In this document: one piece after another, positions 12,369-22,843 of the stretch
Position numbering within the stretch: the first letter of the stretch is position 1
Layout: every line of letters begins with the position of its first letter
Position numbers and translations under genes: made by a program
NCBI GenBank assembly: GCA_030068145.1
Contig: JAPJBO010000541.1
Coordinates: 89,852 to 153,851 of the forward strand
Direction: 5' to 3'
Source of the DNA: Diplonema papillatum
Lineage: Eukaryota > Euglenozoa > Diplonemea > Diplonemida > Diplonemidae
DNA: 64,000 bases
Notes under the pieces: generated by a model
Databases searched by the model: none
What the model saw: only the letters and a program-made list of their open reading frames with translations
Told to the model about the DNA's origin: nothing

Positions 12369-12586
12369 GAGGAAAGAAACTGCACAAATGGAAGACCTTC
12401 AGGTTCTATCAATGATCGGGGCTCCTATAGCATTAGTGTTATTGTCCTTTGACAGAGTGAGCCGGTGCCTCTCATCTTACCTTTCAAATACGGCCGCGAG
12501 ATGCTTATTCTTGCCAGAGACTAGCGTCTCGCATTGTGCCATGCATGAGTCGTTGGGTGGTATTGAGAGGGGTTCCATCTGTCACT

Positions 12587-12918
12587 TACTAAGCGAGCTT
12601 CGTTGCTCCCCGCCGTGAGTTCCCTCTGCCCTAGGAGGTCTACTTGGCTATATGCGGCTTGTGCTTTCGTGTCGGTGTTGTTGCATCGCTCTTGCACTGC
12701 GTTGCGGAGTCCCACGGCGCACACCTTTCCGCCGGCCTTCTTCGCTGTTTGCTCTTGTGCGGCGGCTTCATACGCTTGCTTCACGGCTTCGAAGGCCTGT
12801 CTGTTCGCCATTTGGGACCTTTGGTTCAGGCCGGCCATGATGCCGCCTCCGAGCGCGTCAGGATGCTCTTGTTGCAATAGTAGGGGATCGTTTGCACGCA
12901 AACCCGCTCTCTCTTTCT
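12587..12918 (-). CDS. Probable internal exon of an unrecognised minus-strand gene
   Basis: On the minus strand an open stretch of about 110 codons is bounded upstream by an acceptor-like TTAG and downstream by a consensus donor (GTAAGTGAC). The translation is Gln/Ala/Lys-rich and helix-prone (AFEAVKQAYEAAAQEQTAKK), unlike the Cys/Ser-rich plus-strand reading of the same bases. The first codon of the open stretch is TTG, so it is probably internal. The flanking exons were not found and no domain is recognised. Confidence 0.35.
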
Positions 12919-13215
12919 AACTCTGAGTACCACACTAATTCACTTCGGACAAGATGGAAGTTCCCGCATCTGCAATTGTATTCAAAGATGAGATTCAAAG
13001 TTTTTTTTTCTCTTTGATCTGTGCTCTTCTTCTTATTTTTCTTCTTCCTCCTCTTCTCTCTTCTTGTTTGTTTTACTGGTTTCTGTTTTGTGTGTTTTCA
13101 ATTGCATAGACGACTGATCACAAGAAAGTTCTTTTTTGACCACCTTCCCATTTTCTCGAGTACTGGTGTGACACTACTGAAGAGTTGTCGAGACATGAAG
13201 CCCTCAGAAGACATG
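12919..13215. other. Spacer with pyrimidine-rich tract
   Basis: It holds a T- and C-rich run (about 12997-13085) on the plus strand and no recognisable gene. It directly precedes the rearranged rDNA piece. Confidence 0.5.
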
Positions 13216-13643
13216 TCTCTTTATCCGAGAAGGAATAATCAAAACGAAGTTCTTAGCGGTTCTCTTTTGGGTTTCGTCTAAGGCCTCGTTGCGCGGGATC
13301 AATAGGGACTGCCGGGGTCGTATGTACTCCTACGTCAGAGGTGAAATTCTTAGATCGTAGGAAGACGAACTTCTACGAAAGCATTCAACAATAATGTCTT
13401 CATTAGTCAAGAACGAGAGCGTGAGGATCCAAGATGATCAGATATCGTCTTAGTGTAAACGATGCCGTCTCAGGATTGAGGGAAGTCAGTTTGGCTTCCA
13501 CGGCACTCCCCGAACGAGAAATCAAAGATTATGGGTTCAGGGGGAGTACATTCGCAAGGCTAAAACTTAAAGGAATTGACGGAAGGACACCAACAGGCGT
13601 GGAGTATGCGGCTTAGTTTGACTCAACAACAACACGGGAGTTT
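13216..13643 (+). pseudogene. 18S rRNA pseudogene, sense fragment downstream of V4
   Basis: Nearly identical to 56660-57090 of the 18S in this window. It runs from GAAGGAATAATC through the conserved GAAATTCTTAGATC, AAATCAAAGATTATGGG and AAACTTAAAGGAATTGACGG regions. It differs by a few substitutions and short indels: the stretch before the AAACGATGCCG block is missing several bases and reads GTCTTAGTGTAAACG, and ACAACAACACGG replaces ACACGG at the end. It then jumps into an inverted 5' 18S fragment at about 13644. It cannot make a functional rRNA. Confidence 0.93.
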
Positions 13644-14369
13644 TACGCTATTGGTGCTGGAATTACCGGGTGCTGGCACCAGACTTGTCCACCAATTGTG
13701 TTCATTGACAGGTTTAGATATCATCCATTGCTTCTAGCGTACGAAGTACGTGTCGAGGCCATTGCTCTTCGCTGCCTCAGCAGTGTTGCTATTGGGCAAT
13801 TTGCGTACTTGCTGCCATCCTTAGATGTGGTAGCCGTTTCTCAGGCTCCCTCTCCGAAATCGAACCCTAATTCCCCGTTACCCGTTACAACCACGGTAGT
13901 CCACTACACTACCGTCAAAAGCTGATAGGGCAGAAACTCTTGCGGGCTTGCACCGACTTGAAGTCGTGTGCTATCACTCGTTTGACCTGTTTCATCCACA
14001 CACCGCTGCTATTGCTAGCGTTGGTTATTATCTCGGTCAATTGTATCCACCTCGACCCCGCGGTTTCAAGGCCACGAGGTTGAATCGAGATGGATTCTTT
14101 CGGACATGTAGTAGCAATGGAGTTACCAGTGTTATCCAACTGGGCCCAAAAGGCACCTTCCCCGCGTAGATTGCCACCGATTTAATGAGCCGTCTGCAGA
14201 CCACTGCTAATCCATTTACTCTGAGACTTGCATGGCTTAATCCTTGAAACAAGCATATGACTACTGGCAGGATCAACCAGGTTTCTTGTCACTCAAACCA
14301 GACTGGACCGAGGAAAATCTGACGAATCAGAGATTCCCCGATACCAGAGATTGTATCGTGTCAAGCCTT
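13644..14369 (-). pseudogene. 18S rRNA pseudogene, inverted 5' half plus 5' external spacer
   Basis: The reverse complement matches 63233-63954. It covers the 5' external spacer, the 18S start (ACCTGGTTGATCCTGCCAG, antisense near 14263-14283) and about 630 bases up to the CCAGCACCAATAGCGTA region. Identity is very high by eye, with scattered single-base differences and a short gap at the GCGG of the 530-loop region. The V4 region between this and the sense piece is absent. Similarity to the spacer ends at about 14369. The copy looks recent. Confidence 0.93.
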
Positions 14370-14593
14370 CTGTGTGTTGGTGGTGGTCATCCTTGGTGTG
14401 GAGCCAAGTGGTGGTTTGAGACTTCATTGACGAACCTCCAACGAATCAAGTAAAGCTCTACCAAAATATTTCTCACTCTTCGATAAGCTCTATATCTGGA
14501 CCCGTGGCTGCCGAAAACCATTTTTAACTACTTGCTGCCCACCCAGGCGACGAAAAGAAAACGGAAGAAACGACCACACCAACCGAGAACAGG

Positions 14594-17500
14594 ATGGCAA
14601 GCGCTCCAGCAGCGCTTGTGGAGGAGGCGAAGGACGTTGTCAAAGACGGAAGAGAAACGGACACAGATTCCGAAAGCTTGCAAGCCGTGCAGGCTGAAGA
14701 GATACACAGCGAGGCAGACAGTACGTCTTCTGACACATGGAGTTACTCGCCTTCCTGCTATGACTCCACCACCGCGAGCAGCGACTCCTCGTTGGCGAAC
14801 ATCCAAGAGCTTGAACCTAGCACTCCCGCCGAATCCACCGTGCAGCGCGCGAAGAGAAAAGAAAAAGCCAAAAAGCCCCGGAAAAAGGCCCACCGCGTGC
14901 GGGCCGCCACCCCGGCCCTGACCGCCCTCGAGAACGAGATGATCACCAGCGAGCACCTCTTCGCGAAGTGCATGGAGGTCTTCTGCGACGTTTACCTCGA
15001 CAAGCTGGTGCGGAAGGAACGCCGCAACTCGGCCATCTCGACCTGCCCGAACATCCCGCACCTCACCGTCGAAGGCCAGCCCCTCGACACTTCCCTGCGG
15101 TACGATCCGTTCGCCTCCGCGCCAGCCTCTGCTAGAGCTCCCCGGAAGTCGGGCGCTTCGAACCCGTTTCAGAACACGCAGCTCGAAAAGTGGCTGGCCG
15201 CCGCGAGCTTGGTGCGGAAGGTCAGCGAGACGTTCCTCGCCGAAATGCTGGCCTGGCAGAAGACCGAGCTCGACCACCACGGCGCGCCGCCTGGCCAGCC
15301 GGCGCCGCACGACGACGAAGACTGCGAGAACTGCGCCGCGCACGACGCGCTGGCGGTGCTCGCCGCCGCCGTCGCGTCGCTGGCCGCCGCCGGCAGCGCC
15401 GCGGCCCGCAAGAAGCCGCCGGATGCGTACCTGCTGCCGCTGAAGGCCCACGCGGCGCCCGGCGAGGGTCCCCGCACGCCGCGTAGGGGCAACGGCGCCC
15501 TGGCACCCGCGCCGTCGGGCGGCGCCAAAAACGCGAAGCTCGGCGCCAGTCCGAGGGCGCCGGCCGTCAGAACGCCGAGGGGCTCCCCGAGCGGCAGTGC
15601 CGCCGCCAGCCCGCCGGGCGGGGGCAGGGGCAAGGCGGCGTCGCCGGCTTCGTCTCCCAGAGGGTCGGCGGCCGTGAAAACACCGAGGGCAGCGCAAAGC
15701 CCCGGCGGCGGGGGTGCTCCCGTCAAGAGGACGGTCTCGGACTCCGGCGCGGCGCGGGGCTCCGCAGCGACGCATCGAAACACGCCGCCGAACAAGCCGG
15801 CGGACGCGGTACCCCCGAGCCCCCGGGGATCGGCCAAGCACGCCGACAACCGCACGCGAGCCCTGACCGCCACATCCACCAGCTCTGCGACTTTGTCGTC
15901 CGCAGGCTCGAACTACACCACGACGCGCCGCAAGTCAGACGCGTCGAAGCCCGTTTCCCAATCGCCCACGCACCCTGGCAAGTCCCCGCGTCAGCGCTCA
16001 GGCGCCGATGCCCAGCAGCTCAAAAGAACGGTCAGCTCGCCCTCGGTCGGGTCTTCGGCGAAAAACGGCGTTCTGCGGGGGAACACGGCGTCGTCCCTCG
16101 CTTCCGCAGGCCGGAGAAAGAGTAGCGGCAACGCGGTGGGGCAATTCGCGGACAGGAGGAAGAGCAACGGCAGTCTGACGGCGGCAGGCGGAGGTCGCCG
16201 AGGTGAGGCGAAAAGACCTGCGACACCGGAGGGCAAAGTCGCAGAGCGCCCGGCTGTCGAGGAGCAGAACGCGGCCACGCAGTGCAGCATCAACCAGCCC
16301 GGCCTGGGCGAAGGCGAAGGCGAAGACGATGAAGACAGCGAGCGAGAACTGCTCGGCAGAAGCAGCAGCACGAGCAGCAGCTCGAGAAACAGCAAGAGCG
16401 ACAGCGAAGGGAGGGAGGACGACGCACAGAACAGGTTGCAGGGGGCTGGCGATCCGGCTGCACGTTTAGGGTTCGACCTCAAGAAACAAGCACTCAGAGC
16501 AGATAACCCTGTCCCAACGTCGGATGGTACCAGCGAAAGCGCGCAGCCAAATGGACGTGACCCCCTGCCTCTCCATCAGCTTGTAACACGCGCATCCCCC
16601 ACGACAACAAACGTCACAAATGAAGCCAGCCTCCCAGATGAACTGACTGACAGTGAACCAGGGTCCCCCTGGACAGCTAGCATCTTGTCTCAACGTCGTG
16701 TGATCAGCCCGCTACATTCGTCTCCTCTCGCCATCCGACCGCCAACATCTAACCAATCCCCTCGTTTCAATGTCCTGCCTGGCACCCCTTCCAACCAATC
16801 ACGAACCCCCGTTTCAAACCGCAGTCAGCAAAACGACCTCTCCCAACCCCAGTCCTTCCCCTCAGCCCTACCCGTGCCCACGGGAGCAGCGAAGACCGTC
16901 CTACCTCAAGTCTCCGATTCTGTCGTCCCCACGCAGGCGTCCACCCCAACTCGTCCTCAGTCCAACGAACAAGCAAACAACGCCACCCAAACACCCCTGG
17001 GTCCCGCAGTCCTTCTCACCGCCGCAAATGCAAATGGTGGCGACTTTCCCGGAGAAGTGTCTGCACTGGAAGAGCACGATTCTGACCCCATGAAGGTAGA
17101 CAGGTCTACATCAACGTCTCATGCGCTAGTAAATCTTGTGGGAAAATATTGTGTTACTTCTCAGCAAGCTTCGAAGTCGGGTGCGTTTCTGGTGGCCCGT
17201 CTGCCTGATGAACTCAGCGATTCCGACCTTGGGTCCCCTTTGGCGTCTCCTGTAGAAAAGTCAGCTGTCCGCCCTTCGATTCCATCGCCAATCACACGAA
17301 CACCACCAACCAACACGGACGGCGACGTTGCCCAGAACCCGAACTCTGCCTCTGCGCGGTCAGTGGCCAGGCATGCCAGTGGATTCCTTGTTCGAAACGA
17401 GAGCATGGCGGTCGGTGCAGGCATGCCATTGCGTAAAACTGCGTCTTGCATGCTCTGCCAGTCGCACCGAAAAGATTCAGGCGACTTACTAAGACTGGGC

Positions 17501-18610
17501 GGCTTCGCCGTCTCGCGGGTTGCCGCAAATCAGGGGCATAGAAGCGAAAACAATGCGGAAGGTGACGAGGCTGCGGAGGCACAGGCGTTGCCGCTCACGC
17601 AGACGCATTCAAAGGTTACAGACGCGAACGGGATGGCCGTGGTGGCCCCGGATGTTGCGTCCGTGCTGGCGCCTGGGGAGACGCTAGTGGGGATCCTCGA
17701 GAAGAACTTTAGACGGATGATCGCCTATGCAGATTACGTCACGATGCTCAATTTCAGCCAGAACGACTCGACGCTGTTCCCGGCGGCCGCTGCGTTCCAA
17801 GAAGCCGCAGAAAAGCAGCTTCCGAAGGACGTCGACAGCTCGTTCGATGGCCTCGCTATTCTCCCGGTGCAACGGCTTTCGAAATACCTCTGCTTCGCGG
17901 ACAAGTTCATTCAGGTCTGCGATCCTCAAGACCTCCTGCTCTTCCTCCGATTGCGGGAGCAGGTGTCGATGGTCGTCAACTACTGCAACACGCGCGCTCG
18001 CAATTCCGATTCGATCCGCCGTGTGGGTCACCTGAGCGAAAAACTGCAAGTTCCCGCCCTTTTGCAGCCCTGCCGGACCGTGTTGTTGGAGAGCACCAAA
18101 GCATGGAAAGTCCGCGGCGACATTCGAAAGCGGAAACGCTTGGGCCCCGACGACTTTGCGGCGGTGCACGTGTACCTGCTGTCGGACACGTTCATCTGCT
18201 GGAAGCAGAAGCGTGGGATCCTCTCAAGAAAGCACATCCAGGTGCCCCTGTCGTCTGTCCGGATTTCTTCCATACGCGACACGTCGTTTCTCTCGCAAAT
18301 CTGGTCGCCGCCTACCGTTCCGCCGCCTTCGACTGTCGAACCCGTCTCATCCCCAACGTTGCCCCCTCGCGACCTTGACGTGTCTTCCACCTTCCGCGTT
18401 GTGACAGACTCCGAGGATCTTGTCTTTCGAGCGGCTAGCCCTACAGACGCCGAGCTCTGGGCCCACGCCATCACAGCGCAAGTACGTTTGCTTCTCGACA
18501 GCGCGCCTGCCGCCAAGAATCCGGACAACAAAAGACAGCGGCGCAGGTCTTCCTCGTATCACGAGCCAACTTCGCCTCGCCCCAGTGGTCTTCCAGCTTG
18601 CTTGCGTTGA
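14594..18610 (+). CDS. RhoGEF (DH-PH) with a huge disordered insertion in the DH domain
   Basis: A single exon of 1338 codons starts at ATG 14594 and ends at TGA 18610. Residues 109-140 resemble the first DH helix (ENEMITSEHLFAKCMEVF), and residues 190-225 the following helices. DH-like sequence then resumes only at about 1025 (ILEKNFRRMIAYADYVTML) and reaches the conserved region 3 signature ILPVQRLSKYLCFADKF near 1089. A PH domain follows at about 1140-1320, with a final Trp helix (DAELWAHAITAQ). DH-PH proteins exchange GDP for GTP on Rho/Rac GTPases at membranes and control actin. Residues 235-1015 are low-complexity Ser/Pro/Ala/Gly, full of SP and TP sites, with an acidic patch near 570-610 and a repeated DEL(T/S)DS motif near 681 and 871. 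GC is visibly higher across 14.9-16.4 kb. Confidence 0.85.
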   Translation: MASAPAALVEEAKDVVKDGRETDTDSESLQAVQAEEIHSEADSTSSDTWSYSPSCYDSTTASSDSSLANIQELEPSTPAESTVQRAKRKEKAKKPRKKAHRVRAATPALTALENEMITSEHLFAKCMEVFCDVYLDKLVRKERRNSAISTCPNIPHLTVEGQPLDTSLRYDPFASAPASARAPRKSGASNPFQNTQLEKWLAAASLVRKVSETFLAEMLAWQKTELDHHGAPPGQPAPHDDEDCENCAAHDALAVLAAAVASLAAAGSAAARKKPPDAYLLPLKAHAAPGEGPRTPRRGNGALAPAPSGGAKNAKLGASPRAPAVRTPRGSPSGSAAASPPGGGRGKAASPASSPRGSAAVKTPRAAQSPGGGGAPVKRTVSDSGAARGSAATHRNTPPNKPADAVPPSPRGSAKHADNRTRALTATSTSSATLSSAGSNYTTTRRKSDASKPVSQSPTHPGKSPRQRSGADAQQLKRTVSSPSVGSSAKNGVLRGNTASSLASAGRRKSSGNAVGQFADRRKSNGSLTAAGGGRRGEAKRPATPEGKVAERPAVEEQNAATQCSINQPGLGEGEGEDDEDSERELLGRSSSTSSSSRNSKSDSEGREDDAQNRLQGAGDPAARLGFDLKKQALRADNPVPTSDGTSESAQPNGRDPLPLHQLVTRASPTTTNVTNEASLPDELTDSEPGSPWTASILSQRRVISPLHSSPLAIRPPTSNQSPRFNVLPGTPSNQSRTPVSNRSQQNDLSQPQSFPSALPVPTGAAKTVLPQVSDSVVPTQASTPTRPQSNEQANNATQTPLGPAVLLTAANANGGDFPGEVSALEEHDSDPMKVDRSTSTSHALVNLVGKYCVTSQQASKSGAFLVARLPDELSDSDLGSPLASPVEKSAVRPSIPSPITRTPPTNTDGDVAQNPNSASARSVARHASGFLVRNESMAVGAGMPLRKTASCMLCQSHRKDSGDLLRLGGFAVSRVAANQGHRSENNAEGDEAAEAQALPLTQTHSKVTDANGMAVVAPDVASVLAPGETLVGILEKNFRRMIAYADYVTMLNFSQNDSTLFPAAAAFQEAAEKQLPKDVDSSFDGLAILPVQRLSKYLCFADKFIQVCDPQDLLLFLRLREQVSMVVNYCNTRARNSDSIRRVGHLSEKLQVPALLQPCRTVLLESTKAWKVRGDIRKRKRLGPDDFAAVHVYLLSDTFICWKQKRGILSRKHIQVPLSSVRISSIRDTSFLSQIWSPPTVPPPSTVEPVSSPTLPPRDLDVSSTFRVVTDSEDLVFRAASPTDAELWAHAITAQVRLLLDSAPAAKNPDNKRQRRRSSSYHEPTSPRPSGLPACLR

Positions 18611-19282
18611 CCACCACAGTCTCGCTGACATAAAGACGCACTTTCATTCCGAATAGCGGTTCTTGTTCGAATGCTGCAAGGCAAGTTGTGATAGCATGGA
18701 GCAGCACCGGTTGGTAGTTGCGCAGAGTTCTTAGCTTGAATGAGCTATGAATGAGAAAGGGTGAACCAAGTGATGAAACTCCGCAAAACCCAGCTTGCTC
18801 TCTCCTGGGCTTCCGCGTTAGCTCCAGATTCTCAGAATCTCGTCATCAGGGCGCCGATACAGGAAGAAACATGAAGAATTGTGGCATGGATGTGAATGAA
18901 AATCAAAAACCCAGTATCTGCATCTCCAAACTGAAAGCCGTTGTTCGTGCATCCTGTGAAAAAAAAAAAGAAAATGAAGCACCAGTAGGAAAGTATGCAT
19001 TACACGTGATCGGTGACCATTTGGGCACCCTGCACGTGTGAAGCGGATACAGAACGAAAACACAGTCACATTCCCAAGTCGTTCTTAGTCTACCGTCTAG
19101 ACAATAACTCCAACGTGTATACCAACAAAAAGTCGAGAGCGTTTTCATCCGAAGCAAGGGTTCTGCCACTGGTGTGGTTTTTGACTAGATCGGGGCTGGA
19201 GATAATCCAGAGGACAAAAGTTCTGCACTTCCTACACGCCAGTCACCTGGTCATTCGAAGAATGATCAGGAAAGACTCGTTG

Positions 19283-19513
19283 CTACTTTAAATGGGTCTT
19301 GGCATCATCGGTCGCGGTTGCACTGTCGATCGGCACAAGCTTCACCCCAACTAGCCTTTTGCTAGTGTCGTACAACATGATCACAAAACCGTTGGACAAA
19401 GAAATCACAACAAGGTTGTTGCAACACGTGATGCCAGCCAGAGCCAAGGCCACCATATCAGTCAGCAGCATCCGCCTCTTTTCCGGGCTCCGACTGCGAA
19501 CGAGCTCCTCCGC
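19283..19513 (-). CDS. Possible terminal exon, beta-propeller-like composition
   Basis: On the minus strand an open stretch reads from an acceptor-like TTTGAG at 19514 to a TAG at 19283. Its translation looks like a real protein segment: an Arg/Glu/Ser-rich start (ELVRSRSPEKRRM), then alternating hydrophobic strands (LVVISLSNGFVIMLYD) like a WD40 blade. No upstream exon was joined and the assignment is weak. It could be the end of a WD-repeat protein. Confidence 0.3.
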   Translation of the reverse strand, partial: AEELVRSRSPEKRRMLLTDMVALALAGITCCNNLVVISLSNGFVIMLYDTSKRLVGVKLVPIDSATATDDAKTHLK

Positions 19514-19814
19514 CTCAAATCAGCCAGTTTGCCTGCCGGAGAAAATATTGTAAAGACCTGCCCTACAAAATTTGCATCTGGCCCTGAATCAATTGCTGGC
19601 GGCTCCCAGGGTAGAGACCCTGCTTCGGAATACATCTAATTGCCACCATAACCCGAACAGTGTTGTCCTGCACACCTTATTCGTTATTTGCCACCCACAT
19701 CGTGTCCTGTGAATCCTCTCATTGCAGGGGTTAAACTCCACATTTGATACACAGTTTGTCACCACCCATTTTTTTCTTCAGAACAAAAAGGAAACCACAC
19801 ACTTCTTCTTTCGC

Positions 19815-20350
19815 TACCAGCCAGTTCCGTTTTCATACAAGTATTGCGCTTGCGCGGAAACTAGTGGAAGTGGAGTGGAAAAAGTGGAGTTTCGTGTGCT
19901 CAAAACAACTTCAGGCTCGAACACTGGACCGCCAGGTAAAACTATTGTCGAATTTGGCCACAGGATCCAATGCTGTGTGTACGTAACCGACGAAACTGGA
20001 CACGAGTGGAGTTTCAGTTCAGGTGCTTTTATGATTAAGTTTTATCCGCCGCCGTACCCTATCCCGAAGGCTTGTTACTCAACGAACGCCCTGTTAATTA
20101 ACCCTTTTTTGCTTTATTTTTCCATCAGAAAGTCCGCATGAGTGCCGGCCTGCCAACGCCAACGTCGAGTTGACGACCGTCCGGGACAGCCCATGCCAGC
20201 ACGATGCACAAGCCACGCTTCACACCCAAGCACACCAACAAGTGTCCGGGGCAACAGGCCTGACTCAAAAAGCCCGGCATGTCGTCGCGCAACAAACGAT
20301 GCTCCACCCGCCACGCCCCAGCTCGGAGACTCTACCACAGCCAGCCTGAA
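19815..20350 (+). CDS. Possible multi-exon gene, unrecognised
   Basis: Splice-like signals cluster here: acceptor CTACCAG near 19821, donor CAG/GTAAAA at 19936, acceptor CCACAG near 19963, donor CAG/GTGCTT near 20021 and acceptor TTCCATCAG near 20128. Two alternative readings both give protein-like peptides, for example VEFRVLKTTSGSNTG, or a Lys/Trp-rich helix. The exact structure is unresolved and no family is recognised. Confidence 0.25.
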
Positions 20351-21626
20351 ACAACACCACCCTCGTTGATTCATTCAGAAGTTAGGAGTGTCTGAAAAAG
20401 TCAGTCGACGGCGCAGGAAAGGAAAGTTCGGTGGGACAGGTCGCCATCTCGTCTCACTCGAATCAGCCGCTAGGTTAAAGTCCCCGATCGGCACATCGTC
20501 CGGGGTTGTCGGAGAAGGCAAGCCGAAGTTTGCTTTGTGCAGTGCCCATGGGTAAGCAAGCTACGCATCTTTTGTTTCTGCGCATTGAGTCTTTGTCACG
20601 GCACTTGTCAACCACGAAGAAGTGTCTTCAGTGGCAAATTCTGAAAACGAGACCCCCAAAACAAGTTTTTTAGCCAGCACCGGATGTACAGACAAGGTGA
20701 GACGACTGGCACAGCTGTTCTCTTGACTTACCACTATGTACAAACTCTCCTGCCACCAGTTGTGTTTCGTTCTGACCTCCCAAATATCGAGACCTGTGGC
20801 TGCAGTCGTATAACAATCACTCATGTTGCTTGTTTTCGTGAACTGCTGAGCCACCTCTCTTGCTCTCCTCTCTCTCCATCCAACCTTTTCCTTCGTGTTT
20901 TGTCGAACCCCCATCGCCTTTGAGGGCTACCGTGTAGAAAAAGTGCCAAGAGAACTTGCATCCCGGAACCATTGGAAGGTGTCTATAAATCCTGGAGTTT
21001 CAAGCGAATTTTCACTCTAAAACAGTGACCGTAGTGAAATACAGAGACGCAGAGACAACCCAACCCCTCCATTCCACCTGATCCCTGTGATTCGTTCGGC
21101 GAACAGTCTGCTTGCCTTCTTCTGCAACGTGTTTATTTAAGAGTGTCTCCGACAAAAGATTTGCTCGTTTCAACCCGGTTTCACATTTCTTCTTCAATGT
21201 GAACAAATGAAAGAAGAACAACGGCAGCGAGACGTATGCGCCAATCGCAGTCTGCAGTCCTATCTTTTGTTTGTTTTCTGTCGCTACGATTGCCGCCGCA
21301 CTTTTCTTGGCCAACTCTTTCTTGTGCGATACGCACTCTTCATGAGGCGTGTCCCAGATCCCCTCCTTTTGCGTTGCTTGTGATCTCACCTTGCATACGA
21401 TCTCTCGAGTGTTGAAATGTCGACTGAGGCTCGAGCTTTTCGAGGGTCGGCCAGTAATCGTTGGACCCAGATTCGGTCCCCGACATTTTGGACTACGCAA
21501 GCTCTGCCTGACGAATTCAGGTTTGGCCAAATCCGGTTTCTGGCTTGGCCGGCGGGCTCTGGCTGAAACTTGTTCGATGCGAAAATAGCAACACACAGGT
21601 CTCAATAATAAAGCGAAACCCTCAGC

Positions 21627-22103
21627 ATGTCCGTCCAAGCACGGTTAACCGAGCTCGGCATCAAGTTGCATGCTGCGCCCAAGCCTGGTGGCAGCTTCGT
21701 GCCATTCGTCCGGACAGGCGACTTGGTCTACGTTTCAGGCCAGATCCCAAAGGGCCCGGACGGGACTCTATCGCACAAAGGGCTTGTTGGTCGGGATTTG
21801 AGCGCCGAGGAGGGGTACGAGGCTGCAAAGGTGGCGAGCCTGAATCTGCTGGCTCAGATTCAGGCCGCGTGCGACGGGGATTTGGACCGTGTGGCAAGAA
21901 TCGTGAAGGTGGAAGGCTTTGTTGCCGCTGCGTCGGACTTCACATCGCACCCCAAAGTCATCAACGGTTGCTCAGACGTGTTGACGTCTGTCTTCGGGCC
22001 AGAGGTGGGGCCGCATACACGGTTCGCAGTCGGCGTAGCCTCGCTCCCCCTGGGCGTGCCCGTGGAGATCTCGTGCATTTTTGAAATCAGGAACACGAAA
22101 TGA
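21627..22103 (+). CDS. RidA/YjgF/UK114-family protein (putative 2-iminoacid deaminase)
   Basis: A single exon encodes 158 residues. The family core is visible: LVYVSGQIPKGPDG near residues 33-46, GYEAAKVASLNLLAQIQA near 63-80, LDRVARIVKVEGFVAA near 86-101, and the C-terminal strand GVPVEISCIFEI. The family forms trimers. Many members hydrolyse reactive enamine/imine intermediates from PLP enzymes, sparing other PLP enzymes from damage. The canonical RidA catalytic Arg in the GPHTRFAV region appears to be present (Arg near 132), but the length and N-terminus fit the longer 'YjgF-like, endoribonuclease L-PSP' branch better than classic RidA. The short upstream region has ATAAAG but no obvious promoter. 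It is intronless and bacterial-looking, so old transfer is possible. Confidence 0.88.
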   Translation: MSVQARLTELGIKLHAAPKPGGSFVPFVRTGDLVYVSGQIPKGPDGTLSHKGLVGRDLSAEEGYEAAKVASLNLLAQIQAACDGDLDRVARIVKVEGFVAAASDFTSHPKVINGCSDVLTSVFGPEVGPHTRFAVGVASLPLGVPVEISCIFEIRNTK

Positions 22104-22843
22104 TTTGTGCTTCGCCTTCACTAGGTTCAAAACGCACCTCTTGTCAACGTTAGCTGCGCTTGCTGTCCGGGAGGCGGGTCCTAATACTCGCAACAGCAGC
22201 AAACTTGCTCACAACCGCGATCGGAGACAAAACGACGATGTTGATCTTTGATGCTGATTAAGAGAGAGGACCCGTAAACCTGCTGTCGTGATCCTGTCAA
22301 TACCTATTGGCGGATCAGGTTGTTCTACCGGAGTCTTCCCCTCCTTCTTTTATCTCGCCGGTGCAGCTGCTCTTGTGCTGGCCTGCGGTGCAGAGCGTGC
22401 AAATCAACCGCCGCCTGTAAAGGACTGGTTCTGTCTGGCTCGCAGGAATCCCTGCAGGTCTTCCGTTCTTAAAAGACTTGATGTTCGCGTGAAACGGCGG
22501 CTTTAAATAAGCCGAAAAACGTAGAACAAAGCCAACAAGCCTGGGACCGGACGCAATTCATGTTGCTCATCGAAACTAGCTGCCGTGCAGTTGCCAAAAA
22601 GAAGAGAGCCCGTGATAGATCAGCGACAGCACTCCCCCGTGAGCCGTCAGCCCGACCGCCCCCCCGGCTGTCAACACACGGACGCACACGCGGTCCCGGA
22701 GCCGCCGCTGCACCTCCAATGGAACAACATACGCTCGCCGTAGAAGGACCGCCCGGAAACTACTCGGTCTCACTCTAACTCGTCTCTGTCTCTCTTGCTT
22801 TTGCTTGGGGTTCAGCGTTACCCCTTAGCTCTCGATACCGACG
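22104..22843. other. Spacer, no gene recognised
   Basis: About 740 bases with no supported exon. An acceptor-like TTCAG sits near 22815, followed by a protein-like reading that ends at 22920 in a frame different from the ankyrin-like exon. Confidence 0.4.

Larger units (their letters stand above)
9101..12586. other. Gene-poor region with isolated splice-like signals
   Basis: No gene could be assembled. A possible tiny exon lies at about 9193-9249 (acceptor CTTCAG, donor GTGAGT), and another donor (GTAAGT) is near 9353. A 32-base repeat pair sits at 9929-9960 and 12337-12368. The remaining frames look random. Confidence 0.4.
18611..21626. other. Region with weak exon candidates only
   Basis: Apart from the candidate minus-strand exon (19283-19513) and plus-strand exons (19815-20350), nothing is supported. 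Frames on both strands between 20.4 and 21.6 kb lack motifs and have random composition. Confidence 0.4.

Noticed and set aside
14528..15841. 437-codon open frame on the minus strand
   Set aside because: It is a shadow of the GC-rich Ala/Pro/Gly/Ser insertion of the RhoGEF; its Arg/Gly-rich composition is an artefact of third-position GC.
21012..21638. 208-codon minus-strand frame overlapping the RidA start
   Set aside because: No motif and no codon pattern; overlaps the promoter side of a well-supported gene.
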